Assembly (NCBI RefSeq): GCF_050379415.1
Contig: NZ_JBNRLS010000001.1
Coordinates: 930,001-994,000 of the forward strand
DNA from: Marinobacter sp050379415
GTDB taxonomy: Bacteria > Pseudomonadota > Gammaproteobacteria > Pseudomonadales > Oleiphilaceae
Reading direction: 5' to 3'
Length of the DNA stretch: 64,000 nt
The first letter of the stretch is position 1. Each line of letters begins with the position of its first letter. This document shows positions 18,167 to 27,081 of the stretch, in pieces. The translations under genes were made by a program, and so were the position numbers. Below the pieces are notes generated by a model. That model was not told the DNA's origin. It did not search any database and saw only the letters and a list, made by a program, of their open reading frames with translations.

Positions 18167-19336
18167 TCACAGGCAAAACTCCTCAATCAGTCCCCGGAGT
18201 ATGCGCACTGTCGGTTCCAGCTGAGACAGCTCCAGGTATTCATCCGGCTGGTGCGCCTGGTCAATTGATCCTGGCCCCATCACCAGGGTCTCCAGACCCA
18301 GCTTTTGAAGCCACGGCGCTTCCGTGGCAAAGGCCACCGCGTGGGCCGTGTGTCCGGTAAGTTTTTCACAGGTCCGGACCAGAGCCGCATCGGCCGGCGT
18401 CTCGAACGGCGGCACCCCGTCAAACAGGGGCTCAAAGATCAGCCCAAGGTCCCGCCGCTCGGCTACGGGCCGGACCCTGGCAAGTATTGCCTGCCTCAGG
18501 TCCTCCATGGCCATGCCCGGCAGTGGTCGGAGGTCGAAGTGCAGTTCGCACTGGGCACAAATCCGGTTGGGATTATCACCACCGTGGATACAGCCCAGGT
18601 TCAGGGTGGGAAACTGGACTTCAAAGTTGGGGTTCCGGTACTGCTGCTGCCACTGGCTCCGGAGCGTCAGCAGTTCGGTCAGGGCCTCATGCATACCCTC
18701 CATGGCATTGCGGCCCAGGGCCGGGTTGGAGGAATGACCGGACTGGCCCTCAAACTTCAACCGCTCCATCATGATGCCCTTGTGCATCCGCACCGGCCTG
18801 AGACTGGTGGGCTCGCCGATGACCGCATAACGGGCCTTGGGCTTACCGGCTTCGGCCAGGGCCCGGGCACCATTCATGGAGCTCTCTTCGTCCGCTGTTG
18901 CCAAAATGATCAGCGGCTGTTTGAGCCTGGAGTTCGAATAAGCCCTGGCTGCCTCGATCGCCAACGGAAAGAAGCCCTTCATGTCGCAGGTGCCCAGACC
19001 GTACCAGCGGTTATCCCGCTCGGTCAGGGTGAACGGGTCACTCTGCCAGCGCTTGTCATCGAAGGGAACGGTATCGGTGTGACCGGACAACACCAGCCCG
19101 CCGCCGCCCCGTCCAAGGGTGGCAATAAGGTTGAACTTGCCGGGCGTACCGGGCACTTCGAGGATTTCCACCACGAAGCCCAGGGGTTCCAGCCATTCGG
19201 CCAGGGTGCGAACGACCGCTTCATTACTGTGATCCCACTCAGGGGAGGCACTGCTGATGGAGGGCAGGGAAATCAGCCGGGCCAGCATGTCCCTGAGTTC
19301 CGGAACCGCCGCTTTGGTGTCTGCAGACTGTGCCAT
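18167..19336 (-). CDS. argE: Acetylornithine deacetylase
   Basis: A 389-aa M20 family zinc hydrolase that removes the acetyl group from N-acetylornithine. Metal-binding motifs are SGHTDTVPFD and GTCDMKGFF near residue 120, ATADEESSMNGA with the catalytic Glu pair, and later MGPGSIDQAHQPDEYL with the last His ligand. Length and motifs match gammaproteobacterial ArgE. It lies immediately before argA on the same strand and 56 bases after the unknown gene at 19393-20643, giving an arginine cluster argB/unknown/argE/argA. Confidence 0.95.
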   Translation of the reverse strand: MAQSADTKAAVPELRDMLARLISLPSISSASPEWDHSNEAVVRTLAEWLEPLGFVVEILEVPGTPGKFNLIATLGRGGGGLVLSGHTDTVPFDDKRWQSDPFTLTERDNRWYGLGTCDMKGFFPLAIEAARAYSNSRLKQPLIILATADEESSMNGARALAEAGKPKARYAVIGEPTSLRPVRMHKGIMMERLKFEGQSGHSSNPALGRNAMEGMHEALTELLTLRSQWQQQYRNPNFEVQFPTLNLGCIHGGDNPNRICAQCELHFDLRPLPGMAMEDLRQAILARVRPVAERRDLGLIFEPLFDGVPPFETPADAALVRTCEKLTGHTAHAVAFATEAPWLQKLGLETLVMGPGSIDQAHQPDEYLELSQLEPTVRILRGLIEEFCL

Positions 19337-19392
19337 AGTATCCTCTCAGCCTCGTCCGGGCTTGATCATGGGTGATCAAGGGTGATCAGGTG

Positions 19393-20643
19393 TTATTCGC
19401 TGCGGCCACGACGCCAGACTTCGAAGCCGGATACCGCGCTTAACAGCATCGGATAGGCCACCTCGCCGCCGGCCACCACCCGGGCCACTTCCAGCTCGCG
19501 CTCGGAGACACTGACCAGGCGCCCTTCCACCACATTATCATTGGAAAGGGTGACCCGGACCCGGCGACCGACCCACGAGCCAGCCGTTGCCAAAGGCTCG
19601 GCATACCACCCCTCCACCGAGGGATTCTCGCGAGGACCGGGGGACGATGCCGAAGCCTCGTCCTCCAGCTCGGGCTCGGGCGGCAGGGCCTCCAGGTATA
19701 CATCCGGAACACCCGCTCCATTGTACGCCACTTGCCAGTCAGCCTCCTGACCTTCTGCACCCGGATTCCTGACCGGGATGCCCAACCAGTGCTCTGATGG
19801 CTCGATGGCAAGGTTCAGCACGCCACCCTCCAGCAGCCACTGACGGTAGAGCGCGAGCAGCTGTTCACTGGCCGCCAGCCCCCGGGCGTTCAAACCCTGT
19901 TCCAGCGCTCCGGTCGCACGGCGTGCCCACTCCATGGTATCCAGCCCCGCTTCCCGGGAACAGTAGGCTGCAATCCGACGCATCAGGCCGCCATCCCTGA
20001 GGGTGACCGCCATCGGTGCATCCGAACTGGCCAAAGTATCTTCCGGTGTCACCAGATCTACCCGGGCACCAGGCCAGTCCAGTTCCAGGCTGCCGGTGCC
20101 TGCGGTGTTCAGTTCGGCATGCACGCCATCGTTTGTCTGCTCCAACAGGAGCTCGCCCGCCAGACCGGTAATGCCCATCCGCATCAGGTCACCACTGCCC
20201 AGCTGCTGCCTCGGATCGGGCGCGCAGGGCAGTACCAGCAGTGCCGGGTCGCCCTCCACATTGGTGCCCTCGGCGGTCACCCAGTTCCGGAGCATGGTGG
20301 CATCAAGTACGAGGCCCAGGCCCTCGGCCCGGAGCAACCATGCCGGCGGCAGGTTGTCCGGATCGGCCAGAACGGTCAGCAGGGCCAGCGGCGAGCGGGC
20401 GTCGAATTCAACACGGCCCGACTCCAGTGGCTGAGTCAGACGGAAATCCTGCCACCGGGCATTGGTCAGTAACAGCCGCCCATCGATGCCGGAACCAATG
20501 GTACCCCGCTCAAGCACCCCGTAATCGTCCAGGGCCAGACGGGCTTCTGCCAGACGCTGGTCGGCCAGCCACCAGGTGGCCCCCTTGAAGGCTGCAAAAC
20601 TCAAGAGGGCCAGCACAATCAGCAGGGTCAGCAGCCGCTTCAT
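19393..20643 (-). CDS. Unknown membrane-anchored protein with an Sm-like C-terminal segment, inside the arginine cluster
   Basis: A 416-aa protein I do not recognise as a named family. The N-terminus MKRLLTLLIVLALLSFAAF is a single membrane anchor or uncleaved signal. Most of the body (residues about 30-300) is beta-rich in the style of AsmA/YdgA periplasmic proteins (GSGIDGRLLLTNARWQDF). A Pro/Glu-rich linker near residue 330 leads to a segment, GRRVRVTLSNDNVVEGRLVS, that looks like an Sm/SH3-type barrel (residues about 350-410). It lies between argB and argE with short gaps (20 and 56 bases), so it is probably co-transcribed. Nothing in it suggests an enzymatic role in arginine synthesis. 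Confidence 0.75.
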   Translation of the reverse strand: MKRLLTLLIVLALLSFAAFKGATWWLADQRLAEARLALDDYGVLERGTIGSGIDGRLLLTNARWQDFRLTQPLESGRVEFDARSPLALLTVLADPDNLPPAWLLRAEGLGLVLDATMLRNWVTAEGTNVEGDPALLVLPCAPDPRQQLGSGDLMRMGITGLAGELLLEQTNDGVHAELNTAGTGSLELDWPGARVDLVTPEDTLASSDAPMAVTLRDGGLMRRIAAYCSREAGLDTMEWARRATGALEQGLNARGLAASEQLLALYRQWLLEGGVLNLAIEPSEHWLGIPVRNPGAEGQEADWQVAYNGAGVPDVYLEALPPEPELEDEASASSPGPRENPSVEGWYAEPLATAGSWVGRRVRVTLSNDNVVEGRLVSVSERELEVARVVAGGEVAYPMLLSAVSGFEVWRRGRSE

Positions 20644-20663
20644 CCGGAAACTCCTCGGGTGGA

Positions 20664-21560
20664 TCAGTTGCGGGAAATCAGAGTGCCGACACCCTCGTCG
20701 GTAAAGATTTCCAGCAGGCAGGCGTGGGCAACCCGGCCATCAATGATGTGGGAGGTGCGCACCCCGTTTTCCACCGCACTCAGGGCACAGCGGATCTTGG
20801 GCAGCATACCACCGTGGATGGTGCCATCCTCGATCAGCTCGTTCACCTGCTGGGCGGTAAGGCCGGTGAGAACCTTGCCATCCTTGCTCTTGAGACCGGA
20901 AACATTCGTCAGCAGGATCAGCTTCTCGGCCTTCATGGCTTCGGCCACCTTGCCCGCAACCAGATCGGCATTGATGTTATAGGAGGCGCCGTCTGGGCCC
21001 ACCCCGATGGGCGCAATCACCGGGATAACATTGCTGCGGGTCAGCATCTCGATGACATCCACATTGACACTGGCGACCTCACCCACGTGGCCGATATCGA
21101 TGATCTCCGGTCGCTCCAGCTCCGGGGACCGGTTGACCACCTCGAGCTTTCGGGCCCGGATCAGGTTGGCATCCTTGCCGGTCAGACCGACCGCGGTGCC
21201 GCCATGGGCATTGATCAGGGATACGATTTCCTTGTTGACCTGGCCGCCGAGCACCATCTCCACCACATCCATGGTTTCGGAATCGGTGACCCGCATGCCG
21301 TTGACGAAGCGGGATTCGATATTCAGGCGCTCCAGCAATTCGCCGATCTGGGGGCCGCCACCGTGCACCACGATCGGGTTGATACCGACCAGCTTCATCA
21401 GTACCACGTCCCGGGCGAAACTGCTCTTGAGTTCCTCGTTCTCCATGGCGTTACCGCCATATTTGATCACCACCGTCTTGCCGGTGAACCGTTGGATATA
21501 GGGCAGGCCCCGGCTCAGCACCGAAGCCACCTGCATTGCTGTTTCACGATCCAGCGCCAT
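20664..21560 (-). CDS. argB: Acetylglutamate kinase
   Basis: A 298-aa amino-acid kinase that phosphorylates N-acetylglutamate. The ATP/phosphate-binding Lys-Gly motif is VIKYGGNAM, the substrate loop is VVHGGGPQIGELL, and EIFTDEGVGTLI ends the protein as in arginine-sensitive, Pseudomonas-type enzymes. Length fits the hexameric, feedback-inhibited class, whose N-terminal helix (MALDRETAMQVASVLS) is present. It follows algC by 62 bases on the same strand, the same neighbour pair as in pseudomonads. Confidence 0.96.
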   Translation of the reverse strand: MALDRETAMQVASVLSRGLPYIQRFTGKTVVIKYGGNAMENEELKSSFARDVVLMKLVGINPIVVHGGGPQIGELLERLNIESRFVNGMRVTDSETMDVVEMVLGGQVNKEIVSLINAHGGTAVGLTGKDANLIRARKLEVVNRSPELERPEIIDIGHVGEVASVNVDVIEMLTRSNVIPVIAPIGVGPDGASYNINADLVAGKVAEAMKAEKLILLTNVSGLKSKDGKVLTGLTAQQVNELIEDGTIHGGMLPKIRCALSAVENGVRTSHIIDGRVAHACLLEIFTDEGVGTLISRN

Positions 21561-21622
21561 GTCGTTCCTTACCTTTGAAAAAACATTGATAACCCGACCG
21601 GGTCTGCGGGCATCCGAAATCG

Positions 21623-24250
21623 TCAGAATTCGGTCACAATATCGGGGGCCACCCGCTGCAGTTGTTCCCGGAACACCGTCCGGATCCGCTCCATGGCCTC
21701 CTGAGTCTCACCCTCGAACCGGAGCACCAGCACCGGCGTGGTATTGGAGGCCCGGCACAGCCCCCAGCCATCGGCATAGTCTACGCGAATACCGTCGATG
21801 GTACTGATGTTGCCGTCACCAAAATCCCCCTCGGCAGCGAGTCGCTCAATGATCGCGAACTTGCTGCTCTCGGTCACTTCGACATTAAGCTCGGGGGTAC
21901 TGACATCCTCCGGAAAATCCTCGAATACCTCGTCACAATGCCGGTCCTCGATCCCGAGGATTTCCAGTAACCGGGCAGCGGAATAAAGGCCGTCATCGAA
22001 GCCGTACCAGCGCTCACCGAAGAAGATATGGCCACTCATCTCGCCGGCCAGCAAGGCGCCGGTCTCCTTCATCTTGGCCTTCATCAGGGAGTGCCCGGTT
22101 TTCCACATGATCGGCCGGCCACCGGCCTCGGAGATCACATTGGCCAGGCGGCGACTGCACTTGACATCATAGAGCACATCGGCGCCGGGATTACGGGACA
22201 CCACATCCCGGGCGAACAGCATCAGCAACCGGTCGGGCCAGATGATCTTGCCGGTATTGGTCACCACGCCAAGTCGGTCCCCGTCGCCGTCGAAGGCGAC
22301 ACCGAGATCCGCACCCTCTGCCCGGACCCGGGCGATGAGATCTTCCAGGTTGGCCGGCTTGCCGGGATCCGGATGATGATTGGGGAAATCGCCATCCACT
22401 TCGCAGTACAACGGCACGACCTCACAACCCAACTCCTCAATGAGCAGAGGTGCCAGTTCACCGGCGATACCATTACCGGCGTCAACCACCACTTTCAGGG
22501 GCGCGGCCACCGCGATGTCGCCCACGATCCGGTCCAGATAGGCCCGGCGCACATCCTGGGAGGTTTGGTCTCCCTGGCCGCTTACCAGGTCACCCGCTTC
22601 AACCCGCTGGTAAAGCTGTTGGATGGCTTCACCGGAAAGAGTCTCGCCGCCGAGCATAATCTTCAGCCCGTTGTAATTGGCCGGGTTGTGACTACCCGTT
22701 ACCATTACCCCGGAACCTGTCTGCAGCTCGTGGGTGGCGAAATAGAGCACCGGTGTGGGTACCGCTCCGATATGGATAACGTTACAGCCTGCCGCCATCA
22801 CCCCCTGGGCAAGGGCATCGGCCAGTCCGGGACTGGAGTGGCGTCCGTCATAGCCGACACACAACGCATCGACGCCTCTGGTAATCGCCTCGGAGCCGAT
22901 TGCCTGACCAATAACCCGGACCACATCCTCGGAAAGGGTCTCACCGACAATACCCCGGATATCGTAGGCCCGGAAAATCTCCGGAGACAGTTGCACAGCT
23001 GGAGCCGCAGCCGGCGCCGCTTCCAGAACGGGTTCACCGCCTGACGGGCTGGTTTCGCCGCTGAAACCCAGCACATCCTCGTCCCCGTCCATCATATCGA
23101 TGTCGAGCACGCCCTTTTCCTGGAACAGCGGTTCGTCCTCCGCTCCGGCTTTGACCGGACTGCCCCCCGGGGAGGCGGGAGCCGTATTGGTGGCCCGGGA
23201 AATACGCTTATCCACCGTCTGGGCCAACCGGTAAAGGACCTCTCCGGCGGAAGCAATCATGTCCCACCGGAAACCGGGAGGTCGGGAGCGCTCGCCACCA
23301 AACACCTTCTGTGCCCACTGGACCAGGGCGGCAACATCCTGCCGCAGACTGCGCTGGGCGCTGCCGAGCAGGAGCCAGACCGCAATGGCTGCAAACAGAA
23401 CTGGCACACCCACCATCAACGCAATAACGACCATGTCCACCGGAGGTACGGGCACCCGTGCCGGCCGGTAGGAAACCGACCAGTCGGGATTGACCAGGGT
23501 GCGGCTGACCGGATCACCATTACCGTTGCCTTTGCTCACAACCGTCCGGGCGGTATCGGAGACGGTCTGTACCAGCGCCAGCTGGCCACCCAGTTCCGGA
23601 TTGACCACCGTCAGTAATGGCTGCAGCTGTGACGCCTCGAACACCATCAGCAGGCTGCCCGTCACCGCCTCGGTCTCAGGGTTGCGGACCGGGGTCGCAA
23701 TCTGCACAAACCAGCGATTTTCCCGCGGGAAGGCATCCGGATAGAGCTTGTCTCCGGCTTCTGCCGTGCGCGCCAACTCCAGACCGGCAAAGCCGAGGAG
23801 GGCATCGTCATCGGTGGAACGGGGAATGGCGCCGGAAGGAAACAGATAGACAGCCCGGATACCCGGCAGGGCGCCCGCGAGCTGCTCTTCAGCCGCCACG
23901 GATTCGCCGCTCTGGATCGCCCGCTGGACGTAAGCCTGGGTCGCCAGACCCTCGACACTCTGCTGCAGCAGCTCCAGATAGCTGTTCAGTCGCTCGGCTG
24001 CGGCCGCCACCTCATGATTCTGCTGGACCTGCAGGCGCTTGTTTCCGGACGGCTGGACCACCATGAAATGCAGCAACACGACGGAGACGATCCCTGCCAG
24101 CACGACAACCAGGGCCTGACTGACTGCGATGGAAGTCAGGCGCTTCAGGCGGGGCCCGGAGGCCTTGCCCCTGCCCTTGCGTGCTTTCCATGTCTTCGCT
24201 GGCTTGTCGTCTGACGCGTCTTCTGAAGTCTTTTTCCAGCCGAACTTCAT
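21623..24250 (-). CDS. algC: Phosphomannomutase/phosphoglucomutase fused to a membrane sensor-like N-terminal module
   Basis: An 875-aa protein. Residues about 430-875 are a complete AlgC-type phosphohexomutase: the phosphoserine loop is VTGSHNPANYNGLK, the metal loop is FDGDGDRLG, and the sugar loop is GEMSGHIFF. It interconverts Man-6-P/Man-1-P and Glc-6-P/Glc-1-P for exopolysaccharide and LPS precursors. In front lie a charged cytosolic start, a transmembrane helix (about 45-68), a roughly 200-residue periplasmic region of Cache-like character, a second helix (about 275-297) and a linker. Classical AlgC is about 460 aa, so nearly half of this protein is extra. Long forms also occur in pseudomonads. 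Downstream is argB. Confidence 0.92.
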   Translation of the reverse strand: MKFGWKKTSEDASDDKPAKTWKARKGRGKASGPRLKRLTSIAVSQALVVVLAGIVSVVLLHFMVVQPSGNKRLQVQQNHEVAAAAERLNSYLELLQQSVEGLATQAYVQRAIQSGESVAAEEQLAGALPGIRAVYLFPSGAIPRSTDDDALLGFAGLELARTAEAGDKLYPDAFPRENRWFVQIATPVRNPETEAVTGSLLMVFEASQLQPLLTVVNPELGGQLALVQTVSDTARTVVSKGNGNGDPVSRTLVNPDWSVSYRPARVPVPPVDMVVIALMVGVPVLFAAIAVWLLLGSAQRSLRQDVAALVQWAQKVFGGERSRPPGFRWDMIASAGEVLYRLAQTVDKRISRATNTAPASPGGSPVKAGAEDEPLFQEKGVLDIDMMDGDEDVLGFSGETSPSGGEPVLEAAPAAAPAVQLSPEIFRAYDIRGIVGETLSEDVVRVIGQAIGSEAITRGVDALCVGYDGRHSSPGLADALAQGVMAAGCNVIHIGAVPTPVLYFATHELQTGSGVMVTGSHNPANYNGLKIMLGGETLSGEAIQQLYQRVEAGDLVSGQGDQTSQDVRRAYLDRIVGDIAVAAPLKVVVDAGNGIAGELAPLLIEELGCEVVPLYCEVDGDFPNHHPDPGKPANLEDLIARVRAEGADLGVAFDGDGDRLGVVTNTGKIIWPDRLLMLFARDVVSRNPGADVLYDVKCSRRLANVISEAGGRPIMWKTGHSLMKAKMKETGALLAGEMSGHIFFGERWYGFDDGLYSAARLLEILGIEDRHCDEVFEDFPEDVSTPELNVEVTESSKFAIIERLAAEGDFGDGNISTIDGIRVDYADGWGLCRASNTTPVLVLRFEGETQEAMERIRTVFREQLQRVAPDIVTEF

Positions 24251-24306
24251 AGTCTATCCTGCGATGTTATTTTTCGTCCTGAACCGGCAGTTATTCGCCA
24301 AGTATA

Positions 24307-24327
24307 GCCGGCCGACAGTAGGCCGGC
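24307..24327 (-). terminator. Hairpin downstream of dut (weak terminator candidate)
   Basis: GCCGGCC at 24307-24313 pairs with GGCCGGC at 24321-24327 around a seven-base loop, between the dut stop and the algC start. There is no strong U-run after it on either strand, so it may only attenuate or stabilise the transcript. Confidence 0.35.
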
Positions 24328-24342
24328 ATGAACCCGGGGCAA

Positions 24343-24804
24343 TCAGTGGCTCCCGGTAGAGCCGAAGCCACCCTCGCCCCGGACACTGGCGTCAAATTCA
24401 TCCACGACTTCAAAGTCCGCCTGCACGACCGGCACCAGTACCAGCTGCGCGATACGCTCGCCTACGTTGACCGTGAAAGTGGTGTTGCCACGATTCCAGC
24501 AGGACACCATCAGCTCTCCCTGGTAATCGGAGTCAATCAGGCCGACCAGGTTACCCAGTACGATGCCGTGCTTATGGCCCAACCCGCTGCGGGGGAGAAT
24601 CATCGCCGCCAGGGACGGATCGGCAATATGGATCGACAGCCCGGTGGGGATCAGCTGGGTCTGCCCGGGCTCCAGCACCAACGACTCTTTCAGACAGGCT
24701 CTCAGGTCCAGGCCGGCAGAACCTTCGGTCGCATACTCGGGAAACGGGAGGCTGGTACCGATCCGGTCATCAAGGATCCGGACCTGCAAGGTCTTTTTAG
24801 TCAT
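24343..24804 (-). CDS. dut: dUTP diphosphatase
   Basis: A 153-aa trimeric dUTPase that hydrolyses dUTP to dUMP, keeping uracil out of DNA and feeding dTMP synthesis. The five family motifs are present, including GSAGLDLRA, PRSGLGHKHG, GLIDSDYQGELMV and the C-terminal P-loop-like GEGGFGSTG that closes over substrate. The start overlaps the coaBC stop by four bases (ATGA), so the two are translationally coupled. Confidence 0.97.
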   Translation of the reverse strand: MTKKTLQVRILDDRIGTSLPFPEYATEGSAGLDLRACLKESLVLEPGQTQLIPTGLSIHIADPSLAAMILPRSGLGHKHGIVLGNLVGLIDSDYQGELMVSCWNRGNTTFTVNVGERIAQLVLVPVVQADFEVVDEFDASVRGEGGFGSTGSH

Positions 24805-25997
24805 GTAGTCGCTTCCAGGTGTTCACCAATGAGCGCCACCAGCCGGGTGGCAATGGTCTGTTTACTGTCCGGCCCGATCTGTTCCTGCCCGCCGGGCCAG
24901 AATACCGTGACCGCGTTGTTGTCGCTGTTGAAGCCCAGTCCCGGAGCAGAAACGTCGTTGGCGACGATCATGTCCAGCTTCTTCCGGGCCATCTTGTCGG
25001 TGGCATAACGGGCCACATCGGTAGTTTCCGCCGCAAAGCCCACGGTATAGGGCGCGTCCGCGCGCGCCGCCACCGTCGCCAGGGTATCCGGATTACGCAC
25101 AAGCGCCAGGGACATGGCTGAGCTGGATTTCTTGATCTTGTCGCCGGCGCAAATCTCCGGGCGGTAATCAGCCACGGCCGCGGTGGCAATGAAAACGTCG
25201 CACCCCTCATCCACGGCAGCCATGGATTGTGTGAGCATATCCTCGGCAGTCATTACCGACCGTACGTCCACGCCCGGTGGCGGTGCGATGGTTACCGGCC
25301 CACTCACCAGGATGACCCTGGCGCCGGCAGCCCTGGCCGCATCGGCCAACGCATAGCCCATCTTGCCGGAGCTATGATTGCTGATGTATCGGACCGGGTC
25401 CAGCGGTTCCCGGGTAGGCCCCGCGGTGATCACTACCCGCTTGCCGCTTAGCGGACCCTGGTGCTCATCCAGAATCAACGACGCCAGAGCTTCCGGCTCC
25501 AGCATGCGGCCGGGACCGGTATCGCCACAGGCCTGATCGCCCTGATCGGGGCCCCAGACCCTGATCTGGGGATCTTCGTTCAGCATCGCCAGGTTGCGTT
25601 GGGTCCGAAAATTGCGCCACATGGCCTGGTTCATCGCCGGCGCCAGGGCAATGGGCACATCAGTGGCACAGCAGACGGTAGTCAGCAGGTCATTGGCCAA
25701 GCCGTTGGCCAGCCTGGCCATGAAATCGGCCGAGGCCGGAGCCACCACCACCTGTTCGGCCCACTTGGCCAGTTCAATGTGACCCATGCCGGCTTCTGCC
25801 TCGGGATCCAGCAGCGAGGTCCGCACCGGCTCGCCGCTCAATGCCTGAAACGTCAGCGGAGTTACGAAAGCCTCGGCACCGGAGGTCATCACCACACGAA
25901 CCTCGCAGCCGGCCTTTTTCAGCAACCGCACCAGCTCGGCACTCTTGTAGGCGGCAATGCCACCGGTTACTCCCAAAAGAATTCGTTTGGCGCCCAT
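24801..25997 (-). CDS. coaBC: Bifunctional phosphopantothenoylcysteine decarboxylase / phosphopantothenate-cysteine ligase
   Basis: A 398-aa coenzyme A biosynthesis enzyme. The N-terminal flavoprotein CoaC domain shows GVTGGIAAYKS, the substrate motif LAPAMNQAMW and the flexible flap ACGDTGPGRML. The C-terminal CoaB domain begins VVITAGPTREPLDPVRYI and contains the cytidylate-handling Lys region DMARKKLDMIVANDV. The start at 25997 has GGAG six bases upstream and matches the family; the open frame upstream to 26084 lacks a ribosome site. It overlaps dut by four bases. Confidence 0.96.
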   Translation of the reverse strand: MGAKRILLGVTGGIAAYKSAELVRLLKKAGCEVRVVMTSGAEAFVTPLTFQALSGEPVRTSLLDPEAEAGMGHIELAKWAEQVVVAPASADFMARLANGLANDLLTTVCCATDVPIALAPAMNQAMWRNFRTQRNLAMLNEDPQIRVWGPDQGDQACGDTGPGRMLEPEALASLILDEHQGPLSGKRVVITAGPTREPLDPVRYISNHSSGKMGYALADAARAAGARVILVSGPVTIAPPPGVDVRSVMTAEDMLTQSMAAVDEGCDVFIATAAVADYRPEICAGDKIKKSSSAMSLALVRNPDTLATVAARADAPYTVGFAAETTDVARYATDKMARKKLDMIVANDVSAPGLGFNSDNNAVTVFWPGGQEQIGPDSKQTIATRLVALIGEHLEATT

Positions 25998-26093
25998 ATC
26001 GGCTCCACAATTCCTTATATTGAAAAGGGTTATAAGATAGCACGCTCGGTTATCAGGAACAGCACGGAGCGGAAATCTTAACATTTACCGAAT

Positions 26094-26111
26094 GTTACTT
26101 TTTCAAGTAAC
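26094..26111. promoter_or_regulatory. Perfect inverted repeat between divergent coaBC and radC
   Basis: GTTACTT at 26094-26100 is the exact reverse complement of AAGTAAC at 26105-26111, with TTTC between. It lies in the 189-base gap between the divergent coaBC and radC starts. It could be an operator or a leader hairpin. The T-rich loop and position are all the evidence there is. Confidence 0.35.
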
Positions 26112-26186
26112 CTTTGTAACCCTGAGAAACCATTCACGGTGCAGGAAGCGCCAACACAACCACCACCAGATGCAAGGAAGCCAGGC

Positions 26187-26861
26187 ATGCCCACTTCTCT
26201 CTGGCCGGCAGACGAGCGCCCCCGGGAACGCTTGCTGGCGCACGGCCCAGAATCCCTTTCCGACGCCGAATTACTGGCCATTTTTCTCCGCACAGGCACC
26301 GCCGGCATGCCAGTGATGGCCCTGGCAAGGCACCTGATTGACGAGTTCGGCGGCCTGCGCGGGCTGCTGACGGCCTCCCGCCGGCAATTCTGCCAGGTCA
26401 GGGGATTGGGCACCGCCAAGTACGCCCAGGTCCAGGCCGCCTTGGAGATGTCCCGGCGGGTGATGGACGAACCGTTGCGCCAGGGTGATCCACTACGCTC
26501 ACCGGCCGACACCCGCCGGTTTCTCACCAGCCGGCTGGGAACCTATCCCCACGAAGTGTTTGCCGGTCTGTTCCTGGACAACCGCCATCGGGTCCTCCAT
26601 TACCGGGAACTGTTCCGGGGCACCATCGACGGCGCCGCCGTCTACCCCCGGGAGGTGGTTCGCCAGGCACTGGAGGACAACGCTGCTGCGGTCATCTTTG
26701 CCCACAACCATCCCTCGGGTGTGGCGGAACCCAGCCAGGCCGACATTTCCCTGACCCGACGCCTGAAGGAGGCCCTGGGTCTGGTGGATATCAGGGTTCT
26801 TGACCATATGGTTGTCGGCCACGGTGAGGTAATATCCTTCGCCGAAAGAGGATTGATGTGA
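26187..26861 (+). CDS. radC: RadC/YicR family JAMM-domain protein
   Basis: A 224-aa protein. The N-terminal helix-hairpin-helix-like part has the GPESLSDAELLAIFLRTG motif. The C-terminal half is a JAB/MPN domain with the metal-binding signature HNHPSG followed by the distant Asp of SQADI. The original DNA-repair role of RadC was withdrawn for E. coli, so the function is open. The start at 26187 is chosen over a GTG at 26139 because AAGGAAG lies 7 bases upstream and the coding region then begins just before the conserved PRERLL segment. Confidence 0.92.
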   Translation: MPTSLWPADERPRERLLAHGPESLSDAELLAIFLRTGTAGMPVMALARHLIDEFGGLRGLLTASRRQFCQVRGLGTAKYAQVQAALEMSRRVMDEPLRQGDPLRSPADTRRFLTSRLGTYPHEVFAGLFLDNRHRVLHYRELFRGTIDGAAVYPREVVRQALEDNAAAVIFAHNHPSGVAEPSQADISLTRRLKEALGLVDIRVLDHMVVGHGEVISFAERGLM

Positions 26862-26910
26862 CTGTCAGCAAAATGACGCCCCGGATACTGGCCAATTTCC
26901 CAACAATTTT

Positions 26911-26939
26911 TTGCGTTGGGGGGCGAGTTCTGGTATAAA
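26911..26939 (+). promoter_or_regulatory. Sigma-70-type promoter for rpmB-rpmG
   Basis: TTGCGT at 26911-26916 and TATAAA at 26934-26939 are separated by exactly 17 bases, about 140 bases before rpmB. This is the only well-formed promoter in the 220-base gap after radC. Confidence 0.7.
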
Positions 26940-26995
26940 AGCGTCCCTTTCTGGCGGCGTCTGGCAGGCAGCGTTCCGTTTACAAGGCGCGAACA

Positions 26996-27013
26996 GGGAG
27001 CAAGCAGGCTCCC
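26996..27013 (+). other. Hairpin in the rpmB-rpmG leader
   Basis: GGGAGC at 26996-27001 pairs with GCTCCC at 27008-27013 around a six-base loop, inside the predicted 5' leader of the ribosomal-protein transcript. Ribosomal-protein leaders often carry autoregulatory structures, but no L28-binding motif is recognisable here. Confidence 0.3.
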
Positions 27014-27081
27014 CGGCAACCAGAGACGCATTAAAAACGAATTCGTATTGATAGAGACCACTGCTCAGGTCGGAGGCAAGT

